This document shows, one piece after another, positions 45,225 through 55,297 of a stretch of 64,000 nucleotides of DNA. The notes under the pieces were generated by a model. The model was not told the DNA's origin. It did no database searches and saw only the letters and a program-made list of their open reading frames with translations. The DNA comes from JBCCEJ01 sp039030335 (GTDB taxonomy: Bacteria > Pseudomonadota > Gammaproteobacteria > HK1). Numbering within the stretch: position 1 is the stretch's first letter; each line of letters starts with the position of its first letter. The stretch covers positions 47,011-111,010 of the forward strand of contig JBCCEJ010000011.1 of assembly GCA_039030335.1 (NCBI GenBank), written 5' to 3'. Both the position numbers and the translations under genes were made by a program.

Positions 45225-47552
45225 TCAATCGCTTACGAGCATGTTGGCGATGATTTCCAGTAGCTCGAATTGGCGATAGGGCTTTCTCAGAATCTTTGCG
45301 TCCACCTCGAGAATGTCGTCGCGCGTCAGCGCATCGTGTGCGTACCCAGTGGTGTAGATTACCTGAAGCGCCGGTTGTAGTTCCCTCGCTTTGCTCGCGA
45401 CCTGACCGCCGCTCATACCTCCGGGCAACGCAATGTCTGTGAACAAGAGGTCGAATGGTGCTTCAGCTCTCATGAGCTCGAGAGCCCAGGGACCGTTTGA
45501 TGCTTCCCGCACCTGGTAACCGTGCTCCTTCAAAACGCTCACTGCAACCGCGCGTACGTCCTTGTCGTCCTCCAGGACCAATATGCGGCCCGTGCCCTGC
45601 TGGTAACCGTGAGTGTCTGCACCGGGCACGTCTTCTTCGGTATACGTCGTCGCTCTGGGGAGGAAGAGGCTGACCGTGGTGCCTTCGCCTTCGCTGCTGG
45701 CCACGGAAATCTCGCCGCCCGACTGTTTCACGAAGCCGTATACCATGCTGAGCCCGAGACCGTTTCCCTTGCCGGTTTCCTTGGTAGTGAAGAACGGCTC
45801 GAAGACGTGAGCAATTGCGGATTCAGGGATGCCGGTGCCCGAATCGCTGACGTCGATTCGCACGTATTCGCCGGCCTTTCTTTCGCCTGCGCCCGCGATG
45901 CCGTCTTCCGCGAAGGCGACATTCTCGGCTTCGATCTCGAGGCGGCCGCCAGACGGCATCGCATCACGAGCGTTGAACGCGAGGTTCAAAAGAGCGGTCT
46001 CGAACTGTGCCGGGTCGACCATGACCGTCCACAGAGTGGCTGGCCGGTCGATGCGCAAGCCAATCGACCCACCCAGTGCACGGGATAGAATCTCGCCCAT
46101 GCCGTCGATCCGCTTGGCCACATCAGCCGCCACGGGCGACAGAGCCTGTTGACGGGCGAATGCCAACAGCCGTTGCGTCAGCGCTGCACCACGATCGACG
46201 GCCTGAACAATGGGTCTGACATAGCTGTGGACACATTCATGAACGCCGAGCACCCTTTCCAACAACTCCGCATTACCCAGTACGGTTGCCATCAGATTAT
46301 TGAAGTCGTGCGCCACGCCACCGGTGAGTTGGCCCACAGCCTCCATTCGCTGCGCCTGGAACAATTGTTTTTCGAGCCTCCTGAGGTCAGTCAAATCGGA
46401 AATCGAGCCAATGAACGCTTTGCGCCCGCCAACGGTCATTTCTCCGATTCCAATCTGCATCGGAAAAATCTCTCCGTTCTTCCGTAACCCGCTCACTTCA
46501 CGGCTGACCCCGGTAAAGTCTCCTGCATCGCTGTGCACATGCGCCCGCAGCCTTCGAACGTGGTGCTCGCGGTCTTCCGCTGGCAGCAGTTTTCCGACTT
46601 CCTGACCGATCAGTTCCTCTCGTGTGTAACCGAAGATTTGCTCGGCGACGCCATTGATGGACTCGATGTTGCCCAGCTGGTCGAACAGGACATTGGCACT
46701 GGTCATACTTTCGAATGCCGCCGTAAACCGATGTTCCAGCTGTTTGATCGCAGCGGCATTTGTCAGGATCGTTCCAACGCCGGTGATGCGGTTCTTGGCA
46801 TCCTTGATTGGAAACTTGGTTGCCACGTATTCGAACAGGCGGCCGGCGCTTTTCGGAAAGGCACGTTCCTCGGAGCGCACCTCCCCGGTGCGAATGACGT
46901 CATCATCCAACACGTCGGCGGCAGCCGAGTGGTACTGGGTAAACACCGGCGAGAGTCGCTGACCGAGAATTTGATCTGAGTTGACTTCGAACGTTTCTTC
47001 GAAAGCGCGGTTGACGTAGAGGAACCGCCGGTCTGTATCTTTGAGCGATATTGGATTGGGACTGTTGTCGAGCAGCGAGACGAGCAAGGCCTCTTTTTCA
47101 CGAACAGCCGCGCTCTCGCGTTTCAGCCCGTCTTCGAGCAGTTTGTTCTCGGTGACGTTCGTGTGTAGGACGATGAAGTTGGCGCGTCCGTCAGAATTGA
47201 TCGGGCGGACCTGCATGGAGAACCAACGTTGTTCTTCCGGACTGTGGCACGGGTAGGTCAGCTCGAAATGGTCGAGTTGACCCGCCAGTACTTCCGAGAT
47301 GCCGTGGAATGCTTCGTCGGCGTCGCGGTCACCGGCAGCCGCGGCAGCGCTGCAAGTATTCAGGTAGTTTACGAAATGGTCCGTGGCGGCCAGCTGACCG
47401 CGGTTTTCGTTGGCGAAGTCTATCCACGCCTGGTTGACGGCAAGGATATCGCCGGTGGCATCGATGACGGCGATCTGCTGCGGCAGCGCGTCGAGTAATG
47501 CCTGCAGGAACTCATAGGATTCGTGGGCTCGATCTTGTTGCGCTAACAGCAT
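45225..47552 (-). CDS. PAS-rich hybrid sensor histidine kinase with receiver domain
   Basis: 775 residues and no membrane segment. Three PAS domains (about 15-130, 155-270, 275-385), a HisKA domain with the H-box GGVAHDFNNLMATVLGNAELL, HATPase_c (N box NLAFNARDAM, G boxes DSGTGIPES and GNGLGLSMVYGFVKQSGG), then a receiver with LLFTDIALPGG (phospho-accepting Asp). This is the FixL-like soluble architecture. Signal and cognate response regulator are not visible. It precedes the PAS_5 protein by about 58 bases. Confidence 0.93.
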   Translation of the reverse strand: MLLAQQDRAHESYEFLQALLDALPQQIAVIDATGDILAVNQAWIDFANENRGQLAATDHFVNYLNTCSAAAAAGDRDADEAFHGISEVLAGQLDHFELTYPCHSPEEQRWFSMQVRPINSDGRANFIVLHTNVTENKLLEDGLKRESAAVREKEALLVSLLDNSPNPISLKDTDRRFLYVNRAFEETFEVNSDQILGQRLSPVFTQYHSAAADVLDDDVIRTGEVRSEERAFPKSAGRLFEYVATKFPIKDAKNRITGVGTILTNAAAIKQLEHRFTAAFESMTSANVLFDQLGNIESINGVAEQIFGYTREELIGQEVGKLLPAEDREHHVRRLRAHVHSDAGDFTGVSREVSGLRKNGEIFPMQIGIGEMTVGGRKAFIGSISDLTDLRRLEKQLFQAQRMEAVGQLTGGVAHDFNNLMATVLGNAELLERVLGVHECVHSYVRPIVQAVDRGAALTQRLLAFARQQALSPVAADVAKRIDGMGEILSRALGGSIGLRIDRPATLWTVMVDPAQFETALLNLAFNARDAMPSGGRLEIEAENVAFAEDGIAGAGERKAGEYVRIDVSDSGTGIPESAIAHVFEPFFTTKETGKGNGLGLSMVYGFVKQSGGEISVASSEGEGTTVSLFLPRATTYTEEDVPGADTHGYQQGTGRILVLEDDKDVRAVAVSVLKEHGYQVREASNGPWALELMRAEAPFDLLFTDIALPGGMSGGQVASKARELQPALQVIYTTGYAHDALTRDDILEVDAKILRKPYRQFELLEIIANMLVSD

Positions 47553-47863
47553 CGTTGTCTTGAATCCGGTCGATCCTCAGTCATCAGAGCTCGTGGCCTT
47601 CGTGCCAGCGCGCCCGAGCGGTTGACCAATGACCAGAGCACCACGGTGCGCGGTCCTGTCCAGGATAGATCATTTTCAATGTCCGGTTGGGATCAGTTTT
47701 AGGTATGAGGCGGCCGACGTTCCACTGGCTACTCCGATGCGTCTCTGCGGCGACGTTGAGATACCAGATACGCGGAGTGGATTTAGCGCGGTGAGCCGCT
47801 CTGTCGTCGCGCCGGGGCTGTCCGCATACACAGCCCATTCAGGACCCCGGTCGACCTGGAACG
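47553..47863. other. Intergenic stretch without a recognised gene
   Basis: 311 bases between the kinase start and the TetR stop. Short frames on either strand have no recognisable homology, and I see no promoter, repeat or RNA structure that I would defend. Confidence 0.5.
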
Positions 47864-48463
47864 CTAGTGGTCTTTCCGCATTGCACGTGCGTGTGCGGCG
47901 GCTGATCGGGTCGCATTCTGGATAACGTTCGCAGGTGCCTTTGCTCGCAACATCACGAACAGGCCGAGCAGACACGCGGTGAAGTGCGCCGCCTCGACGC
48001 GAATTTTGATGCGCTGGTCCAGTTCTCCCCTCTCCGCTGCCCTTGTCAGGGCGGTTGCGAAGGCGCTTTCGATGCGCTCGAAGTATGCCGGAATGAAGTC
48101 TTTTCCAGCGGGCTCGGTCGAACCGAGTTCGACTGCGGTATTGCACAACAGGCAGCCGCGCCCGAGAGCGGACCCCATGCTCGCGCGCTCCACAAGTTCG
48201 AACAGGCCAACTACGGCATCGACGCCAGATTCGCCCCGTTCCATGGGACCCAGAATCTGGGACAAATTAAGCTTGTCGTAGCGTTCGAGCGCCGCCTCGA
48301 AAAGGCCCTGCTTGTTCCCGAACTCCGCGTAGAGGCTGTACCGGTTGACCCCCAACTCGCGCGACAGCATCTCCGCGGAAGTTGCACCAAACCCGTGCTC
48401 CTGGAAGATGTCCAGAGCGTATGCAGTCAGTTCGTCGCGGTCGTAGCTTTTCCTGCGTCCCAT
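47864..48463 (-). CDS. TetR/AcrR-family transcriptional regulator
   Basis: 199 residues. The N-terminal helix-turn-helix reads YDRDELTAYALDIFQEHGFGATSAEMLSRELGVNRYSLYAEFGNKQGLFEAALERYDK, the TetR pattern. The C-terminal ligand-binding part contains GSALGRGCLLCNTAVELGSTEP. It is divergent from the MscS-type gene with 75 bases between starts, and a perfect 16-bp palindrome lies there. It probably represses itself and the channel gene. Confidence 0.92.
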   Translation of the reverse strand: MGRRKSYDRDELTAYALDIFQEHGFGATSAEMLSRELGVNRYSLYAEFGNKQGLFEAALERYDKLNLSQILGPMERGESGVDAVVGLFELVERASMGSALGRGCLLCNTAVELGSTEPAGKDFIPAYFERIESAFATALTRAAERGELDQRIKIRVEAAHFTACLLGLFVMLRAKAPANVIQNATRSAAAHARAMRKDH

Positions 48464-48508
48464 TCAGGTTATCCCGTTGACAGCCCCGGCTATCCTGTCA
48501 AACTATAA

Positions 48509-48524
48509 CTAAACGATCGTTTAG
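48509..48524. promoter_or_regulatory. Perfect 16-bp palindrome, likely TetR operator
   Basis: CTAAACGATCGTTTAG is identical to its reverse complement, lies midway between the divergent TetR and MscS starts, and has the length and AT-rich edges typical of TetR-family operators. It also overlaps the expected promoter region. Confidence 0.75.
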
Positions 48525-48538
48525 AAAAGTTGTGAGGA

Positions 48539-50677
48539 ATGCGTTCCGTGGCCGATCCTACCCCGCAGTCTGAAGCGATAGTCTCCCCATCCCTGCCCGC
48601 TGACCTGTCCGAACCAGAATTCCAGGCCCTGCTCGGGCGACTGAGCGACGAACAGGTCCGTGAGATTCTGATCCGCGAGTTTGCGGTGCGGCGACAGGTC
48701 GACGCGGAGGCGGGTGAAGGATTCTTATCCATCGTGCGCAACGTCGGTGAGCAGCTGAGCACGAACTCGCGTGCTGTGCTCGCGAAGTGGACCGAGATGG
48801 GCGAAGCCGTCAGCGCCGTTTTGAATCGTCTGACCGACGCCGGCGGGGTTGGCTTCGCCCTGCTGGCATTGGCACTGTGCTTCGCGGCTGGGTTCTTTGC
48901 GCGGTACCTGTGGCGCCGCCGCATGGCCCGGCGTCAGCTCGAACTCGGAGAGAGAAACGCCGGTAAACCGGCGTATTCAACGCCCGGCCATATCCGCGAC
49001 GCGCTGCAGTTCCTGATCGGAGATGTTGCGAGCGCCGTGGTCTTCGCGGTGGCGGCCATGATGACCCTTTACGTGTTCTTTGATAACGCCGATCTCCGCA
49101 TTTTCGTCTCAAGCTACGTCGCGGTCGCCGCTGTCGTGCTGATCGTGCGCTCGTTTCTCGAGCTCATGTTTCCCCGTGACTTTGCGGTCTACCGGCTGGT
49201 AGCCATCAGTGACCACGCAACTCGCGTGTTGCACCGGGTGTTCAACTGGCTGGCCGGACTCTGGGTGTTCGAGGCGATCACGACCGATCTGATGACTCGC
49301 TTTGGCGCGCCAGACGGAACGCCCGTGCTATTTAGCCTTACGCTCAGCATCGTTTGGGTAAGTTCTGCGGTGACGGGCACGTGGTTGCTCCACCGTGCGA
49401 CGACCGACCTGTTGCCCGGTCCGGAACAACGTTCACTTACGGACGGCTTGACGCGTAGCTGGGCGGGGCTGCTGGGCGGTGCCTTTTTTGCGACGTGGGT
49501 GTTGTTCGCGGGCGGGGGGCTGTTGAGCGGCGATGTCGACTTTGTCGCGCTCGCGATTTTCAAAGTCATGCTGATGGTCTTGAGTTTCTGGGCAGCCTAT
49601 CGGGTGCTCGTGCACTACCTGCGAGCACAGGCGCTCGACGAAGGCATGAAATCGGCCATCCGCAGGGCGGTTCGCGCGACTCTCGCGGCCGTGGGTCTGG
49701 TGCTGATACTGGAAATCTGGGGTCTCAGCCCCGCGACCCTGGAAGCGAGCGGCTTCGCAGGCCGTGTATTGCAAGGTGCCGTCAGCGTCACTCTCACGGC
49801 CCTCATCGGATGGGCCATCTGGGACTTCGTACGCACACTTATCGACCTGCGGATCGCGGCGGAACAGCCTGCCAGCAATGAAGACGAAGGGGCAGACGGC
49901 GAGGGCGGACTGGGTGTCAGTCGCTCCGCGACGCTATTGCCATTGCTGCGGTCGGTGGCACTGGCGGCGATCGGATTGACCTGTTTCTTCACCGCTGCGT
50001 CCAGCCTCGGTATCAACGTCGCTCCGCTGTTAGCCGGTGCTGGTGTTCTGGGGCTTGCGATCGGCTTCGGCGCGCAGACGCTGGTAAAAGACATCGTCTC
50101 TGGCGTGTTCTTTCTGGTCGACGACGCGTTCCGGCGCGGCGAGTACATCGACCTGGGCGCCGTAAAAGGAACCGTAGAGCGTATATCTGTGCGCAGCCTT
50201 CAGCTGCGCCACCACCTGGGCGCAGTGCATACGATTCCCTTCGGCGATATTGCCGCGTTGACCAATTATTCACGGGACTGGGTGATCATGAAGTTGCCGC
50301 TCCGCCTGACCTTTGACACGGACCCGCAGCTGGTCAAGAAGATCGTCAAACGCATTGGTGCCGAGCTGATGGAACACGAGGAGTGGGGGCGCGGCCTGCT
50401 CGAGCCGCCAAAGTCCCAGGGTGTGATCCAGATGGAGGACTCCGCGATGATCCTGCGGGTGAAATTCAAGGCGATCCCGGGGAAGCAGTTCCCGATTCGT
50501 CGGGAACTGCTGCATCGGATTCGCGCCGAATTCGAAACGGCGGGTATTCGATTCGCGAACAGGGAGGTCACTGTGCGTGTGAACGAGGGGGCCGGTGCGT
50601 CGGAACGGCTGGACGCGATCGGAGCAGCCGCATCGGGCTCTACACTCGATGCACCCGAACCGGCGCCGGCCCGGTAG
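48539..50677 (+). CDS. MscS-family mechanosensitive ion channel with extended N-terminus
   Basis: 712 residues. Soluble N-terminal segment (about 1-95), several transmembrane helices (about 8-9 between residues 100 and 520), then the MscS core: LGINVAPLLAGAGVLGLAIGFGAQTLVKDIVSGVFFLVDD, the pore helix and gate region, followed by the MscS beta domain (FRRGEYIDLGAVKGTVERISVRSLQLRHHLGAVHTIPFG). It belongs to the larger MscS type (YnaI/YbdG-like). It would open under membrane tension on osmotic downshock. GAGG lies very close to ATG 48539, so a GTG at 48548 is possible. Confidence 0.92.
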   Translation: MRSVADPTPQSEAIVSPSLPADLSEPEFQALLGRLSDEQVREILIREFAVRRQVDAEAGEGFLSIVRNVGEQLSTNSRAVLAKWTEMGEAVSAVLNRLTDAGGVGFALLALALCFAAGFFARYLWRRRMARRQLELGERNAGKPAYSTPGHIRDALQFLIGDVASAVVFAVAAMMTLYVFFDNADLRIFVSSYVAVAAVVLIVRSFLELMFPRDFAVYRLVAISDHATRVLHRVFNWLAGLWVFEAITTDLMTRFGAPDGTPVLFSLTLSIVWVSSAVTGTWLLHRATTDLLPGPEQRSLTDGLTRSWAGLLGGAFFATWVLFAGGGLLSGDVDFVALAIFKVMLMVLSFWAAYRVLVHYLRAQALDEGMKSAIRRAVRATLAAVGLVLILEIWGLSPATLEASGFAGRVLQGAVSVTLTALIGWAIWDFVRTLIDLRIAAEQPASNEDEGADGEGGLGVSRSATLLPLLRSVALAAIGLTCFFTAASSLGINVAPLLAGAGVLGLAIGFGAQTLVKDIVSGVFFLVDDAFRRGEYIDLGAVKGTVERISVRSLQLRHHLGAVHTIPFGDIAALTNYSRDWVIMKLPLRLTFDTDPQLVKKIVKRIGAELMEHEEWGRGLLEPPKSQGVIQMEDSAMILRVKFKAIPGKQFPIRRELLHRIRAEFETAGIRFANREVTVRVNEGAGASERLDAIGAAASGSTLDAPEPAPAR

Positions 50678-50815
50678 CGCGCTGTCCTACTGGCGCACCG
50701 CCGCGCGTGACCACTCGAGACCCCGGTGCCGAAAGGTAAGGCGCGTCAGGTCGGTGGATTCAGAAGACCGACTATCGGCCAGGCAGGTGCGCGGCGCTGG
50801 CGAGCTGCGGTGTGA

Positions 50816-51700
50816 CTACCGCGCGGGACGCAGACAACTGGCTGCCGGCAGCGCTCCGAGCAACATGTGTGGAATGGTCAGCGCAAACAGCCCGATGAAT
50901 ACAACCTGCAGCAAGGCAGTGTCCACGTTTGTCGGCGCGGCTGCCAGGACGATTGTGAGTGCAATCGCGACGGTGATCGCCGAAATGCCGATGCCCGTTA
51001 CTACGGTGGTTGACGATGCGACACTCTCGAGTCGCAAAATGGCCTCCAAAAGGTGACGAGGGCTGTGCAAACCGCAGAAGTAGACCACGAAGTACATAAT
51101 GGGCTCGAGCGTCAGCGCAAGAGCCACCAGAGCAAGCAATTCTGCTGATTTGTCAGGTGCATCAATACGTAGACCGAACGCAAACAGCAGTGTGAAGCCA
51201 AACAGTACGGGACTAACGAGCGTGAGCCAGGCGGTAATTTCAAACGCATCTCGAAGCGGAATCAGTAGCGCGAAGTCGGCTGCGACTGCCGCGGCGTGCG
51301 TGACGCACGGGAGTGTCAGCACGGCAGCGCCGAGCGCACACCGTTGCCATGGAGCACCGCTACCTGCCCAGTCGCCTCCGAAGTGCCAGGCAGAGATAGC
51401 GAGGAAGAGTCCAAGGGACAGCGCCGGCATCGCGAGCCATAGTGCGACGGCGGCACCGACTAGAGCACTGTAGGTGAGCAGATAGCGCGCCAGGCCCCAG
51501 GCATCTTTCCAATGACCGTTTTGCCGCGCAATCAAAGGATCGAGCGCACCGTGTGGAACCCCCAACAACGCGACGGCTATTCCCGCGATCACAAGTTGGT
51601 CTTGAGGATCCGAGATTGCGCCGGATGCCGACCCCAACCCGATCGCTGCGGCGATCATTGCGAAGAACGGGCCATGCTGCCGTCGCAGCGCCGCGATCAT
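50816..51700 (-). CDS. blh: Brp/Blh-type beta-carotene 15,15'-dioxygenase
   Basis: 294 residues, an integral membrane protein with about eight hydrophobic helices. The family motif GVPHGALDPLIA (His in helix) and AISAWHFGGDW and FCGLHSPRHLLEAIL supply the His residues that bind iron. It splits beta-carotene into two retinals. It overlaps crtY by four bases (ATGA), so it is the last gene of the retinal operon; no idi gene follows. Confidence 0.95.
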   Translation of the reverse strand: MIAALRRQHGPFFAMIAAAIGLGSASGAISDPQDQLVIAGIAVALLGVPHGALDPLIARQNGHWKDAWGLARYLLTYSALVGAAVALWLAMPALSLGLFLAISAWHFGGDWAGSGAPWQRCALGAAVLTLPCVTHAAAVAADFALLIPLRDAFEITAWLTLVSPVLFGFTLLFAFGLRIDAPDKSAELLALVALALTLEPIMYFVVYFCGLHSPRHLLEAILRLESVASSTTVVTGIGISAITVAIALTIVLAAAPTNVDTALLQVVFIGLFALTIPHMLLGALPAASCLRPAR

Positions 51701-52872
51701 GATCGTCGCGCCATCAAGCCCGCGCCCGGAAAGCCGAGCTCGGCCAGCGCCGTTTTGACAAACAACGAACTGGGGAGTGCACGCACGACCTGTGCTACGT
51801 CACACGGTTTCGCAACGTCGGATAAGAACCGTACCAGTGCATCTGGCTGAGTGCCGCGCGCGAGCGACATGAATAGTTCCGGACCCCGCTCCGGCGCCTG
51901 CAAGAGAACTGTTGAAAACAAATGATCCATGGCGATACGCCAGCGCGGCTCGCGCGGATGCCCGACCGGAGGAAGCCCTTCGATCACCCGGCGAGCGCAG
52001 GCCTTCGACCAGTTGTCGATACGCAGCAGGGCGTACCCCGTAGCGGCGCGTACGGCCCCACCGGCAGTACCGCCTCTGACGATTCGTGTGCTGTGAGGTG
52101 CATCTGCTTCGGGCAACCCCATTGGAATGATTCCCGACTCGCGCCGAAGGACTTCGTGGTGGCCCAGACCGCCCGCCGCGAGCCGTTGCGTGAGCTCAGA
52201 GCGTAGACTGTCGAGCGACGTTCTCACGGGCGAGAATCGGGTAACTTCAATTAGGGCCCGAGTCGTCGAGAAAGGTAGCACGTAGGTGAAGTCCAAGCCT
52301 GCCTCGACATGCGACATTTGCTCCATGAGGCCGACCACATCGGTGTCGAAGAGGGGCGCGGTAGTTTCTATCTCGGCGCCCGCGAACACCTGGAACATCG
52401 GCGAACGGGCCGTGCGCGGTTCGACTGGTGGACGGGTATCGACGACGTGCCGCGCGCGAATTGAACCGTGGTTCGTCTCAAGTGTAACCAGGTTTCCATT
52501 CGTCTCGATGTCCAGTACGTGCGTGCCACGTCTTAATTCTACGTGCGCGCTCTTGTCGATTGCATCGCATGCAGCTGCGTAAAAATCATCTGCGCGTATG
52601 CACTGATAGCGATAGCTGCCGCTGTGGGCAACGGAGCTGCCTCCGTCCGAGAACCGCCACGCGGGCCATGTGTGACTGACCAGGTGCGAAAGACTGTGCG
52701 TCCGCGCATGCCAGAAGCACCAGGTGCGATCGTTTTCGTATTGCGATCTAGGCTCGAGGATCACCGTGTGACAGTTGGCGGTACGGCTTGTTGCGATTTC
52801 ACGACCGAGCGAAAGTCCCGCACATCCGCCTCCAACGATGACGACGTCGACCACCCCGGCTTGACGTGTCAT
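51697..52872 (-). CDS. crtY: Lycopene beta-cyclase
   Basis: 391 residues. It cyclises lycopene at both ends to beta-carotene. FAD-binding Rossmann motif at the N-terminus (VVDVVIVGGGCAGLSLGREIA), then CFWHARTH, RGTHVLDIETNGNLVTLETNHGSIRARHVVDTRPP and the later LDFTYVLPFSTTRALIEVTRF, typical of CrtY. It lies between crtB (12 bases) and blh (overlap) in the operon. Confidence 0.94.
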   Translation of the reverse strand: MTRQAGVVDVVIVGGGCAGLSLGREIATSRTANCHTVILEPRSQYENDRTWCFWHARTHSLSHLVSHTWPAWRFSDGGSSVAHSGSYRYQCIRADDFYAAACDAIDKSAHVELRRGTHVLDIETNGNLVTLETNHGSIRARHVVDTRPPVEPRTARSPMFQVFAGAEIETTAPLFDTDVVGLMEQMSHVEAGLDFTYVLPFSTTRALIEVTRFSPVRTSLDSLRSELTQRLAAGGLGHHEVLRRESGIIPMGLPEADAPHSTRIVRGGTAGGAVRAATGYALLRIDNWSKACARRVIEGLPPVGHPREPRWRIAMDHLFSTVLLQAPERGPELFMSLARGTQPDALVRFLSDVAKPCDVAQVVRALPSSLFVKTALAELGFPGAGLMARRS

Positions 52873-52884
52873 CGAAGCAACTCG

Positions 52885-53781
52885 CTAGTGAGGTTGTGAT
52901 GGCTTGAAACCAGGCCATCCGTATCGGCCATTCGACCGTAGTAGCGCGGGCAGAGATGTCAAGGCGAGCCTTAGTTTCTCTGCATCCGCCACGACGGCAC
53001 GACCGCGTGAGGGATCGTATCCTTGTGCTGCGATCCGCTTTCCGATGGCGCGGTATAGCCGGGCGGCGATCAGAATCGCGGCACGGGCGCGAAATGGCAG
53101 GTAAATCAGGCCCCGGCTCCCCGTGCCATAGAAGTGCTCCGCCCGCTCGAGGAGCCAGAGTGTCGCGCCCCTCAACAGCGCTCTGGAGTGTTCGGTGGGA
53201 TTCACAATTTGCGCGGGCTCTAGCTCACCGACGATGGATTGAGGGAGATATCGTCGGTCGATTTGCGCGTCTTCCACTATGTCGCGTGCGATGTTGGTGA
53301 GCTGCATCGCGATGCCGAGGTCGATGGCGGCGGCTTTCGCGTCGGGTCCGCTCGCTCCGAGTATGGAACTCATCATGAGGCCGACCGTACCTGCGACCTG
53401 GTAGCAATACTCCAGCAGGTGCCGCTCGTCCTGAATCCGTACCCGCGTGAGGTCGGATCGAACGCCCGCGATCAGCTCGACCGCTGCGCTGCGTTCGACG
53501 GAGGCTTCTTCGCACAGGTCGAGGAAGTCTGCTATTGCCGGTTCTTCGCTTCGTCCTGAGCTGACATCGAATGACATCGCCGACAGCTGGCGGTCAGCAC
53601 GGCTCCTGTCGGTCGCCCGGTCCGCGAGGTCATCGACGTAGCGGCAAAATCGGTACAGCCGCGCCGAATGAGCACGCTGACGACGCGGAAGTAATGCGCT
53701 GGCGAACGCGAACGAGCGCCCGTGCCGACGAAGTACGGCAAACGCGCCGGAGTCAGTGTGATGCTTAAACCTGCCGTTCAT
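52885..53781 (-). CDS. crtB: Phytoene synthase
   Basis: About 298 residues. It condenses two geranylgeranyl diphosphates into phytoene. Start at MNGRFKHHTDSG (53781), 13 bases after the crtI stop; the frame is open to 53910 inside crtI but family homology starts near FAVLRRHGRSFAFASALL. Two Asp-rich motifs are visible: YRFCRYVDDLADRATDR and NIARDIVEDAQIDRRYLP. A conserved RALLRGATLWLLERAEHFYGTG segment follows. Confidence 0.94.
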   Translation of the reverse strand: MNGRFKHHTDSGAFAVLRRHGRSFAFASALLPRRQRAHSARLYRFCRYVDDLADRATDRSRADRQLSAMSFDVSSGRSEEPAIADFLDLCEEASVERSAAVELIAGVRSDLTRVRIQDERHLLEYCYQVAGTVGLMMSSILGASGPDAKAAAIDLGIAMQLTNIARDIVEDAQIDRRYLPQSIVGELEPAQIVNPTEHSRALLRGATLWLLERAEHFYGTGSRGLIYLPFRARAAILIAARLYRAIGKRIAAQGYDPSRGRAVVADAEKLRLALTSLPALLRSNGRYGWPGFKPSQPH

Positions 53782-53794
53782 CAGCCCATGCGCT

Positions 53795-55297
53795 CTATGC
53801 GACGCGCCGCGAGCGGCTCGGCTCGGCCGCGGGCACGAGTCGGTCCAGTACTTTGGCCGAGCAGAGCACGCCGGGTAAGCCCGCTCCGGGATGGGTGCCG
53901 GCACCGACAAGATAGAGTCCCTCGGGTCCCTCGGCCTTGTTGTGATAGCGGAACCATGCCGACTGACTGAAGAGCGGCGCCACTGAAAAGCCGGATCCAG
54001 CGACGCTCAGGTAATCGGATGCAAAGTCTCGCGGCGTCATGAAGAAGTCGCTGCAAATCGAATCCTTCAACCCTGGCAGCATGCTGCCGTCCAGGGCTGC
54101 GACAATTCGGTTTCTCAACCGTGGGCCTTCCACATCCCAGTCGATATTTGCTTCCAGGTTGGGGACGGGCGCCAGCACGTAGAAGCTGTCGCATCCATCT
54201 GGTGCGAACGACGGGTCGGTCGCGGTTGGACGGTGCACATAGAGTGAGAAATCGTCAGCAAGAATTTGCCGGTGAAAAATGTCATCCAGCAGTTCCCGAT
54301 AGCGCCGCCCCAGCCAGATGGTGTGATGTGCAACATCCGAGTACTGTCTTTGCGTTCCAAAATACAAGACGTAGAGCCCCATGGAGTAACGGGCCCAGCG
54401 GGTCTTTGCGCGCGCCGAAAGGCGTTGCTCGCGAGTCTCCACCATAGAACCGTAGAGGTGCGCCGGATCCGCGTTCGAGACGACGATGTCGGCGGTCATC
54501 TGTTCGCCGCTATCCAATTCGATGCCGCGCACCCGGCCGTTTCTTGTAATGACCCGGGAGACGGTGGCGCCAAGCTGGACCTCGACTCCAACCTCCTCCA
54601 TTAGTCGGCCGAGGGCGGCAACGATCGCACCGGTTCCTCCCATTGCGAACTGGATGCCCCAGCGACGTTCCAGATAGTGGATCAATGAATAGATGCTTGT
54701 CGTATCGAACGGGCTGCCGCCGACCAGCAGCGGTTGAATCGAGAACGCCTGACGCAGGCGCGGGTCCTCGATGTGCGCGCAGACGAGGTCCCATACGGAG
54801 CGGTGGCTGCCGAGACGCACCAGTTCCGGCACTTGCCGGAGCATGTCGGTAAACGAGTGGAATGGCTGATCGGCAAGCTTTTCGAAGCCGACCTCGAAAA
54901 TTTTCTTCGAGTCGGCGACAAGAGACTGATACCCCTCCCGATCCCGCGGGTTGAAGCGTTCGATCTCGGTTAGCGTGGTCTCGACCGTGCCGCCGTAGTC
55001 AAACTGCCCGCCGTCGGGAAATACGAAACGGTACCAGGGATCCAAGGGTGTGAATTCGACATACTCGGAGCGCTCGCGTCCGAACAGCGCAAACAACTCA
55101 TCAAACAGAAACGGGGCCGTGATGACCGTGGGACCCGCATCGTGGCGGAAGCCGTCTCGCTCGAACACCTGGGCGCGCCCGCCGAGCTGTGCGCAGCGGT
55201 CGACGATTTGAACTCGATAACCCTTTGCGCGCAGCCGCAGCGCCGCTGCAATCCCGCCAAATCCGGCACCGACTACTACTGCGCGACTAGCCGTCAT
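53795..55297 (-). CDS. crtI: Phytoene desaturase
   Basis: 500 residues, normal length. It converts phytoene to lycopene (four desaturations). FAD motif at the N-terminus (RAVVVGAGFGGIAAALRLRAKGYRVQIVDR), then the conserved RRWGIQFAMGGTGAIVAALGRLMEEVGV and the C-terminal GLYLVGAGTHPGAGLPGVLCSAKV. It overlaps crtE by 11 bases and precedes crtB by 13 bases on the same strand, consistent with one operon. Confidence 0.95.
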   Translation of the reverse strand: MTASRAVVVGAGFGGIAAALRLRAKGYRVQIVDRCAQLGGRAQVFERDGFRHDAGPTVITAPFLFDELFALFGRERSEYVEFTPLDPWYRFVFPDGGQFDYGGTVETTLTEIERFNPRDREGYQSLVADSKKIFEVGFEKLADQPFHSFTDMLRQVPELVRLGSHRSVWDLVCAHIEDPRLRQAFSIQPLLVGGSPFDTTSIYSLIHYLERRWGIQFAMGGTGAIVAALGRLMEEVGVEVQLGATVSRVITRNGRVRGIELDSGEQMTADIVVSNADPAHLYGSMVETREQRLSARAKTRWARYSMGLYVLYFGTQRQYSDVAHHTIWLGRRYRELLDDIFHRQILADDFSLYVHRPTATDPSFAPDGCDSFYVLAPVPNLEANIDWDVEGPRLRNRIVAALDGSMLPGLKDSICSDFFMTPRDFASDYLSVAGSGFSVAPLFSQSAWFRYHNKAEGPEGLYLVGAGTHPGAGLPGVLCSAKVLDRLVPAAEPSRSRRVA

